A program made the position numbers and the translations under genes. The notes beneath the pieces are model-generated. The model was not told the origin of the DNA. It searched no databases and worked only from the letters and a program-made list of their open reading frames with translations. DNA of 64,000 nt. Origin: CAWIJJ01 sp963836405 (GTDB taxonomy: Bacteria > Acidobacteriota > Terriglobia > Bryobacterales > Bryobacteraceae). The stretch lies in assembly GCA_963836405.1 (NCBI GenBank), contig CAWIJL010000003.1, positions 496,001-560,000 of the forward strand. The letters run 5' to 3'. This document shows, one piece after another, positions 58,463-64,000 of the stretch. The number at the start of each line of letters is the position of its first letter. Position 1 is the stretch's first letter.

Positions 58463-59757
58463 AATACGTTCTCCTGTTCTGCCTGTGCCTCGTCCCGCCT
58501 GCTGGCGCCTCCGATTCGCAGCACGCGGCGCTGTCGCTGGCGGTCGGCGGCGGCGACCTGATCGACTGTCCCGCGGGTGTGGCGCGCGTCGCCACCAGCA
58601 ATCCGGAGGTGGTCGATGCGGTCGTGGCCAGCGACACCGAGGTGCTGTTCCACAGTAAGGCGGTGGGTCAGGCGACGCTCGTAGTCTGGTCCAAAGACGG
58701 TGAGCGGCGGAGCTACGACGTGACGGTAGAGCCTAACCTCGAGCCTTTCCGCAACATGCTCCGCCAGACCTTTCCCGACGAGGATATCGACGTGCGCGCC
58801 AGCCGGGAGTCGATGGCGTTGGTGGGCAGGGCGAGTTCCCAGGCAGTGGCCGATCGCGCCCTGGCGCTGGTTGCGGCCACCGTTAAGGGAGCGGTCAGCA
58901 ATCTACAGGTGGCCGCGCCCCGTTCCGAGCGGCAGATCCTGCTGCGGGTCCGTTTCGCCGAGCTCAACCGGAACGCGGCTTCCGAGTTCGGCATCAGCCT
59001 GCTGTCTACCGGAGCGCTGCGCATGCCCGGTGCGGTCTCCACCGGCCAGTTTCCGGGCCCCACAGCCGGCGATGTGACCGGCAGTGTTCCGGCATCGTCG
59101 GCCGGTTCCACAAAGTTCGGGCTCTCCGACATCCTCAACGTGTTTGCGTTCCGCCCGGACCTCAACCTCGGCGTGCTGCTGCGCGACCTCGAATCCCGGG
59201 GCCTGCTCCAGATTCTGGCCGAACCCAACCTGGTGGCAACCAACGGGAAAGAGGCAACCTTCCTGGCCGGCGGCGAGTTTCCGGTTCCCGTCGTGCAATC
59301 GGGCGCCAGTTCCGGTTCGGTGACGGTGCAGTTCCGCGAATTCGGCATCCGGCTCTCCTTCCTTCCTACGATTACCCCTTATGGCACGGTGCGCATGCAC
59401 GTGAGGCCGGAAGTCTCCACCGTGGATCCGGCCAACGGCGTGACCGTTTCCGGCTTCCGCATTCCCGCCCTCTCTACGCGCCGTGTCGAGACCGATGTGG
59501 AACTCGCCGAAGGGCAGAGCTTCGTCATCGCCGGGATGCTGGATGAGCGTGTCATCCAGGGCTTTTCGCGGCTGCCCGGGTTGGCCAGCTTGCCTGTGCT
59601 CGGCGCCCTGTTCCGCAGCCGGTCGCAATCCAAGACCAAAACCGAACTGGTGGTGGTGGTCACACCCGAAGCGGGAGTTCCCATGGACAACCCTCCGCCC
59701 CCGCTCGAAATGCCGGTTCCTTTTCTCGATTCACCCCCGGAGCGCAAATCCAAGTGA
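58459..59757 (+). CDS. cpaC: Secretin CpaC/RcpA
   Basis: CpaC/RcpA is the outer-membrane secretin pore of the Tad system. The 432-residue protein has a signal peptide, a pilus/BON-like N-terminal domain (LAVGGGDLIDCPAGVARVAT and HSKAVGQATLVVW), and the secretin C-terminal domain. That part shows LLRDLESRGLLQILAEPNLVATNGK, of which QILAEPNLVATNGK is the hallmark, AGGEFPVPV and IAGMLDERVIQGFSRLPGLASLPVLGALFRS, of which LPGLASLPVLGALFR is diagnostic. It overlaps cpaB and cpaF by 4 bases each. Confidence 0.94.
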   Translation: MKYVLLFCLCLVPPAGASDSQHAALSLAVGGGDLIDCPAGVARVATSNPEVVDAVVASDTEVLFHSKAVGQATLVVWSKDGERRSYDVTVEPNLEPFRNMLRQTFPDEDIDVRASRESMALVGRASSQAVADRALALVAATVKGAVSNLQVAAPRSERQILLRVRFAELNRNAASEFGISLLSTGALRMPGAVSTGQFPGPTAGDVTGSVPASSAGSTKFGLSDILNVFAFRPDLNLGVLLRDLESRGLLQILAEPNLVATNGKEATFLAGGEFPVPVVQSGASSGSVTVQFREFGIRLSFLPTITPYGTVRMHVRPEVSTVDPANGVTVSGFRIPALSTRRVETDVELAEGQSFVIAGMLDERVIQGFSRLPGLASLPVLGALFRSRSQSKTKTELVVVVTPEAGVPMDNPPPPLEMPVPFLDSPPERKSK

Positions 59758-61139
59758 CGGCCCCGAACATTGCCCCCTCGCCCGACTGGCAGCAGCGCAT
59801 CCAGCGCCAGGCGCGCGCCGCGCAGCTCAACCCCGAGTACCAGGAACTGAAGTTCACCCTGCACCGCAAGCTGCTCGAGCGCATGAATCTCGACGCGCTT
59901 TCCCAGATCGACGACGATCAGATCCGGGGGGAGGTTCGCCGCGCGGTGCTGGCTATGGTGGCCGAAGAGCCGAACCTGCTCACGGCGATCGAGAAACAGC
60001 AGATCAGTGAAGAGGTGCTGCACGAGGTGTTCGGGCTCGGGCCGATCGAGCCGCTGCTCGCCGATGCATCCATCTCCGACATCCTGGTGAACGGCAGCCG
60101 CCAGGTCTACGTCGAACGTAAAGGACTGCTCGAGCTCACCAACGTGCGCTTCCACGACGATGCGCACCTGTTGCGCATCATCGACAGGATCGTGTCGCAG
60201 GTGGGGCGGCGCGTGGATGAATCCAATCCGATGGTGGACGCGCGCCTCACCGACGGCTCCCGCGTCAACGCCATCATTCCGCCGCTCGCCGTGGACGGGC
60301 CGCTGCTCTCCATCCGCCGCTTCGGAACCGACAAGCTGATGCCGAACGACCTGGTGGAGCGCAAATCGCTCACCGCCGGCATGCTGCAGTTGCTCGAGGC
60401 CGCCGTGCGCGCGCGCCTGAACATCGTCGTCTCAGGTGGAACCGGCGCCGGGAAGACCACGCTGCTCAACGCCCTTTCCGCCTTCATATCGCCCAAGGAA
60501 CGGATCGTGACCATCGAAGACGCTGCCGAACTGCAGCTCAAGCAGCCCCACCTGGCGCGGCTCGAAACCCGTCCGGCCAACCTCGAAGGAAACGGGATGG
60601 TGCGCCAGCGGCAGTTGCTGGTCAACAGCCTTCGCATGCGCCCGGACCGGATCATCGTGGGCGAGGTGCGCGGCGAGGAGGCCCTCGACATGCTGCAGGC
60701 GATGAACACGGGCCACGACGGCTCGCTCACCACCGTGCACGCCAACAGCGCCCGCGACGCGATTTCGCGCCTGGAGGTGATGGTGTCGCTGGCCAACGCG
60801 AACATGCACCTGGCCGCCATCCGGCAGCAGATCGCCTCGGCGGTGCACCTGCTGGTGCAGTGCTCGCGCATGAGCGACGGCACTCGCCGGGTCACCAGCG
60901 TCACCGAGGTCACCGGCCTCGAGACCGACGTGGTCACCCTGCAGGACCTGTTCGTTTTCGAGAAGCGCGGTACTTCCGCGCAGGGCCGGGTGCTGGGCCG
61001 TTTCGTGGCCACCGGCATCATGCCCAAGTGCAACGAGAAGTTGCTGGCAGCCGGTATCCACCTGGCGCACGACATGTTCGACGAAGTGGTCGAGGTCGGC
61101 GAGGATCCCGAAACGGAGGCGCCCGGGGACGCGGCATGA
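59754..61139 (+). CDS. cpaF: Tad pilus ATPase CpaF/TadA
   Basis: CpaF/TadA is the bifunctional hexameric ATPase that powers Tad pilus extension and retraction. The 461-residue protein starts at a GTG that overlaps the cpaC stop (GTGA). It has VFGLGPIEPLLADASISDILVNG, of which GPIEPLLAD.SISDILVNG is family-typical, Walker A SGGTGAGKTTLLNALS near residue 226, ITIEDAAELQL-type and RPDRIIVGEVRGEEALDMLQAMNTGHDGS, of which VGEVRGEEALDMLQAMNTGH contains the Walker B. ANSARDAISRLEVMV is the His box region. The stop overlaps tadB by ATGA. Confidence 0.97.
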   Translation: MTAPNIAPSPDWQQRIQRQARAAQLNPEYQELKFTLHRKLLERMNLDALSQIDDDQIRGEVRRAVLAMVAEEPNLLTAIEKQQISEEVLHEVFGLGPIEPLLADASISDILVNGSRQVYVERKGLLELTNVRFHDDAHLLRIIDRIVSQVGRRVDESNPMVDARLTDGSRVNAIIPPLAVDGPLLSIRRFGTDKLMPNDLVERKSLTAGMLQLLEAAVRARLNIVVSGGTGAGKTTLLNALSAFISPKERIVTIEDAAELQLKQPHLARLETRPANLEGNGMVRQRQLLVNSLRMRPDRIIVGEVRGEEALDMLQAMNTGHDGSLTTVHANSARDAISRLEVMVSLANANMHLAAIRQQIASAVHLLVQCSRMSDGTRRVTSVTEVTGLETDVVTLQDLFVFEKRGTSAQGRVLGRFVATGIMPKCNEKLLAAGIHLAHDMFDEVVEVGEDPETEAPGDAA

Positions 61140-62095
61140 CCGTCTTTCTGATCGCGGCGGCGAGCACCGCACTGTGTTACTGGCTGGTCAACCTGATTCT
61201 CCACCAACGCTCCACCCGCCAGGCCGTTCGCCGCGTGGGATCCGCCAAGCCGGGGGTTGAGAAGCGGTCTGTGCGGCCGGTGCTGATCCAGGCTGTGGAC
61301 GAGGTAAGGGGCCGGCTGGCCCGCGGTCTGCTCGAAAAGCTCAAGCTCAAGCAGTCCACCGAGCGGCTGCTGGAGCGCGCCGCGCTCAAGTGGAGCGCGG
61401 CCGGATTGCTGCACCGTTCCATCGGCGCCTTCCTGGCGGCATTTGCCGGGGTCACGCTGTTTACCGGGAACACCACCCCGGGTCTGGCGCTGGCGGCCGG
61501 GATTCCGCCTGCCTACGTACCACTCTGGTACGTGCGCCGGCGGGCGACCCGACGGCTGCACGCCTTCGAGGAGCAGTTTCCCGACGCGCTCGAGTTCATT
61601 TCCCGCTCCATGCGCGCCGGACACGCCTTCTCGGTGGCGCTCGAGATGGTGCAGAAGGAGTTCAGCGAGCCTCTGGCCGCCGAGTTCCGCCGTGCCTTCG
61701 AAGAGCAGAACCTGGGACAGGCGCTGGAGGTGGTCCTGCACAAGCTGTGCCAGAGAGTGCCTTCGATGGATGTGCAGTTTTTCGCCTCGGCGGTGCTGCT
61801 CCAGAAGCGCACCGGCGGCAACCTGGCCGAACTGCTGGACAAGCTCGCGCAGATCATCCGCGAGCGTTTCAAACTGCGCGGCCGCATTCGCGCCGTCAGC
61901 GCGCAGGGCCTGATGTCCGGCCGCATCCTGGCCTCCATTCCCGCGGCCGTGGGCGCGATGATGTTTCTGATCAATCCGCAATACGCGAGGTTCTTTGTGG
62001 ACGACCCGATGGGCCACCTGCTGCTGGCCGGCGGTCTCGGCCTCCAACTGGTCGGCTACCTGATCATCCGCAAACTGGTGAGTTTCGAGGTGTAA
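61136..62095 (+). CDS. tadB: Tad inner-membrane protein TadB
   Basis: TadB is one of two GspF-like inner-membrane platform proteins. The 319-residue protein has an N-terminal helix and two further pairs of helices. Its cytoplasmic T2SSF domain has FEEQFPDALEFISRSMRAGHAFSVALEMV, of which FPDALEFISRSMRAGHAF is the hallmark, VLLQKRTGGNLAELLDKLAQIIRERFKLRGRI, of which KRTGGNLAELLDKLA is typical, and SAQGLMSGRILASIPA. The ATG overlaps the cpaF stop (ATGA); a longer frame upstream lies in cpaF. tadC begins 6 bases after. Confidence 0.95.
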   Translation: MTVFLIAAASTALCYWLVNLILHQRSTRQAVRRVGSAKPGVEKRSVRPVLIQAVDEVRGRLARGLLEKLKLKQSTERLLERAALKWSAAGLLHRSIGAFLAAFAGVTLFTGNTTPGLALAAGIPPAYVPLWYVRRRATRRLHAFEEQFPDALEFISRSMRAGHAFSVALEMVQKEFSEPLAAEFRRAFEEQNLGQALEVVLHKLCQRVPSMDVQFFASAVLLQKRTGGNLAELLDKLAQIIRERFKLRGRIRAVSAQGLMSGRILASIPAAVGAMMFLINPQYARFFVDDPMGHLLLAGGLGLQLVGYLIIRKLVSFEV

Positions 62096-62101
62096 GAAAA
62101 A

Positions 62102-63016
62102 ATGCTCGAACTGCTTTCGGTGCTGGTATTTCTGCTGGTGTCCACCGCTACCGCGGTGATCGCCTGGCGTTTGTGGGCGTGGCGGGTGCGCGCCATGGAA
62201 CGGTTGTCGGGAAAGGCGCCGGTTATCCCCGTGCTGCCGTCTCCCGCCCTGTTTTGGCGGGAACTGGTGGGCCGGATCGGCGCACACGTTCCGGCCTCTC
62301 CGAAGGACCTCCCCGCGCTCAAGCGGCGGCTGATGACGGCCGGCTTGAGGCAGCAGTCGGCCCCGGGCATTTTCCAGGGAATCCGGTGGGTCGGCACGAT
62401 CACGCTGGGAGCCATCATGCTGGCGGTTTCCCTGCGCAATGCGCAGCCCTTCGATAAAGTGCTGCTCGCCACCGGCGCGGGCGTCTTGTTCGGCTTCATG
62501 CTGCCGGGCCAGCTCCTGTCCATGCGGATTTCGCGCCGCCGGCGCGCCATTCAGCGCGGGCTGCCGAATGCGCTGGACCTGATGGTCGTCTGCGTGGAAT
62601 CCGGCCTCGGCATCGACCAGACCGTTGTCCAGGTGGCCAAAGAGCTTCAGGTCGCGCACCCGGAGATCTGCGAGGAGTTCACCCTCATGAACCTGGAATT
62701 GCGCGCCGGGAAGCGCCGTGCCGAGGCGCTGCACAACCTGGCGGCGCGGACCGGCGTCGAAGACGTCAAGAAGCTGGTTGCGGTGCTGGTACAGACCGAC
62801 CGCTTTGGCACCAGCGTGGCGCAGAGCCTGCGCGGCCATGCGGACTACCTGCGCACCCTGGCTCGGCAGCGGGCCGAAGAGCGGGCGGCCAAACTGGCGG
62901 TCAAGCTCGTGTTCCCGATCTTTTTCTGCGTGCTGCCGGCGCTGTTCGTGGTTACCGTAGGGCCGGTGCTGACCCGCCTGATTCGCGACCTGGGACCGAT
63001 GATCGAGAACATGTGA
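62102..63016 (+). CDS. tadC: Tad inner-membrane protein TadC
   Basis: TadC pairs with TadB to form the inner-membrane platform. The 304-residue protein has an N-terminal helix, a second helix near residues 95-135 and C-terminal helices. The T2SSF core is GLPNALDLMVVCVESGLGIDQTVVQVAKEL, of which LPNALDLMVVCVESGLG is typical, and LAARTGVEDVKKLVAVLVQTDRFGTSVAQSLR, of which VLVQTDRFGTSVAQSLR is the TadC hallmark. KLVFPIFFCVLPALFVV forms the last helices. It ends the main run of Tad genes; only the tiny membrane protein follows. Confidence 0.95.
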   Translation: MLELLSVLVFLLVSTATAVIAWRLWAWRVRAMERLSGKAPVIPVLPSPALFWRELVGRIGAHVPASPKDLPALKRRLMTAGLRQQSAPGIFQGIRWVGTITLGAIMLAVSLRNAQPFDKVLLATGAGVLFGFMLPGQLLSMRISRRRRAIQRGLPNALDLMVVCVESGLGIDQTVVQVAKELQVAHPEICEEFTLMNLELRAGKRRAEALHNLAARTGVEDVKKLVAVLVQTDRFGTSVAQSLRGHADYLRTLARQRAEERAAKLAVKLVFPIFFCVLPALFVVTVGPVLTRLIRDLGPMIENM

Positions 63017-63076
63017 CCAGTGCCGCTATTTGAAAATGCCGGAACGTCCGATAAGAGTTTGTAGGAAGGAAGCACA

Positions 63077-63172
63077 ATGGATCAATCGACAATTCGAATC
63101 GTGAGCGCAGTCATGGCACTGCTGCTGGCCGCGGTGTTGTTTCTGCGGCGGCGAAGCCATAAAAGCGAATAA
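63077..63172 (+). CDS. 31-residue single-helix membrane peptide
   Basis: An ATG at 63077 opens a 31-codon frame: a polar start, one hydrophobic helix (VSAVMALLLAAVLFL), and a basic tail RRRSHKSE. A strong ribosome site (AGGAAGGA at 63063-63070) lies 6 bases before the ATG. It follows tadC by 60 bases on the same strand. I do not recognise the family. The ribosome site and topology make a real small gene likely. Confidence 0.65.
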   Translation: MDQSTIRIVSAVMALLLAAVLFLRRRSHKSE

Positions 63173-63310
63173 CCAGCGATGCGGTTTCCGCCGCCGCCCG
63201 GGCGCGCCGGAGCGGAAGCCGCTGGAACGAATCCGGTGGAGGATGCCGCGCTGCGCCTCCGCCTCCGCGGCGCGCCGTCCCGCGGCGGCCCGGGCCTGCA
63301 TCACCCGGAT

Positions 63311-64000
63311 TTACGGCAACTGTTCGAACGGCGTATTCCCGATCGCGTACCGCTTCCAGTCGCGGTAATCGAAGTGCCACCATTCGGAAACAAATACACG
63401 GAACCCCTGCTTTTCCATCACGCGCCGGAGCAGGTCGCGGTGCGCCCTCTGCTCCGCCGTCCCCCCTCGATAACCCGGATACGACCGCTTCGACATCTCG
63501 TCATACACACCCGGCATCTCTACTTCGCGTCCCGTCGCAAGCTCGTACAGGCTCAGGTCTACCGCGCATCCCCGGTTGTGCCGCGACCCTGCAGCCGGAT
63601 TGGCCACAAACTCGTGTTTGTCGGCCGGCGTCGCGTCCCAGAACATCTTCGTCACGTACCAGGGGCGGTACGCATCGAAAATCAACGCTCCATACCCTTT
63701 TCCCAGTAACTCCTTGTGCGCCCGCAGCAACGCTTCCGCCGCCGGCCTTTGCAAAAAGGCGCGGGCGGAGGCGTATACCCGCGTGTTCAGGAAATTGTCC
63801 GCCGTGGCATACCGGATATCGAGCTTGATGCGCGGGTCGAGCGCTCCCAGGTCCACCAGGTCGGCCGCCCGGAACTTCCCCGCCTCCCGCGGAGGAACCG
63901 CGCGCAACGCCTCGACGCGCAATTCCTCCACCGGCCGGACCGGCGTAATCCGGAAGATCGCCGGCCGCTCCTGCCCTGCCAGCGCGAACGCCAGCAACAA
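63311..64000 (-). CDS. D-alanyl-D-alanine dipeptidase (VanX/DdpX family), partial at right edge
   Basis: This protein resembles VanX/DdpX zinc dipeptidases that hydrolyse D-Ala-D-Ala in the periplasm or cytoplasm. The visible 229 residues include IKLDIRYATADNFLNTRVYA, of which DIRYATADNF is typical, FDAYRPW, SRHNRGCAVDLSLY (the SxHxxGxAxD zinc motif, giving the His and Asp ligands), and EWWHFDYRDW with the EWWH catalytic motif. The frame is open to the window edge, so the N-terminus, which looks like a signal peptide (LLAFALAGQERP), may extend outside. Orientation is convergent with the Tad genes. Confidence 0.9.
   Translation of the reverse strand: MLLAFALAGQERPAIFRITPVRPVEELRVEALRAVPPREAGKFRAADLVDLGALDPRIKLDIRYATADNFLNTRVYASARAFLQRPAAEALLRAHKELLGKGYGALIFDAYRPWYVTKMFWDATPADKHEFVANPAAGSRHNRGCAVDLSLYELATGREVEMPGVYDEMSKRSYPGYRGGTAEQRAHRDLLRRVMEKQGFRVFVSEWWHFDYRDWKRYAIGNTPFEQLP

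Noticed and set aside
60107..62839. A 910-codon minus-strand frame opposite cpaF, tadB and tadC
   Set aside because: Shadow of the conserved Tad genes on +; no recognisable domain and no ribosome site.
1..64000. tRNA, rRNA, insertion sequence or prophage genes
   Set aside because: The intergenic gaps are all short (under 260 bases), and none contains a cloverleaf, transposase or integrase-like frame that I could recognise.

Overview
The window is high-GC bacterial chromosome, almost wall-to-wall coding, and points to the phylum Acidobacteriota, probably the Solibacter/Bryobacter branch. The best markers are a Solibacter-type TIGR03435-like secreted protein (45068-46006), a PadR regulator paired with an 'acidobacterial duplicated orphan permease' (ADOP; 47503-50424), two large secreted S9 peptidases, a Tat-exported Gfo/Idh/MocA oxidoreductase and a Gram-negative style Tad pilus locus. 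No rRNA, tRNA, insertion sequence or CRISPR array was recognised, and no stretch above 300 bases lacks a gene.

Layout. (1) 1-11235: the division and cell wall (dcw) cluster murE-murF-mraY-murD-ftsW-murG-murC-ftsQ-ftsA-ftsZ, all on + and nearly gapless. murB and ddl are absent from it, and ftsZ carries a one-base frameshift as written. (2) 11269-17540: a BON-domain protein, then a five-gene type III-A (Csm) CRISPR effector operon: cas10/csm1, csm2, csm3, csm4, csm5. It has no array, cas6, cas1/cas2 or csm6 beside it. Cas10 lacks the HD nuclease part but keeps GGDD. Csm2 has a Gly/Arg/Pro-rich tail, and Csm4 is interrupted by a roughly 200-residue Pro-Glu-Ala repeat linker. (3) 17547-27439: homoserine kinase, two S9 peptidases, an enolase-superfamily enzyme, hemD, and the membrane half of ATP synthase (atpZ, atpI, atpB, atpE). 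(4) 27530-38635: mixed metabolism (rpiB, a pseudo-esterase, GH28, an LpxL-like acyltransferase, a hybrid kinase lacking its phospho-acceptor His, GNAT, topoisomerase IB, moaA, nadA).

(5) 38680-44906: a redox and metal neighbourhood headed by a radical SAM protein whose apparent stop is a UGA in the context Cys-UGA-Ala-Glu-Pro. The frame continues 11 sense codons beyond it and a SECIS-like hairpin follows, so it is almost certainly a CUAEP-tail selenoprotein. Around it lie two thioredoxin-fold proteins (one fused to a MauE-like membrane domain), a metallo-beta-lactamase-fold hydrolase, a TrmO-like protein, a 10-TM putative metal exporter and a rhodanese lipoprotein. (6) 45068-51389: TIGR03435-like protein, Gfo/Idh/MocA oxidoreductase, PadR/ADOP pair and a neutral zinc peptidase. 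(7) 51401-63172: a Tad/Flp pilus locus with two Flp pilins and cpaE on -, and tadG/tadE-like pseudopilins, cpaA, cpaB, cpaC, cpaF, tadB and tadC on +. A D-Ala-D-Ala dipeptidase runs off the right end.

Three single-base indels (one in ftsZ, two compensating ones in csm4) sit at or beside short homopolymers. They may be consensus errors of the assembly rather than biology, and should be settled against raw reads before gene decay or recoding is inferred.
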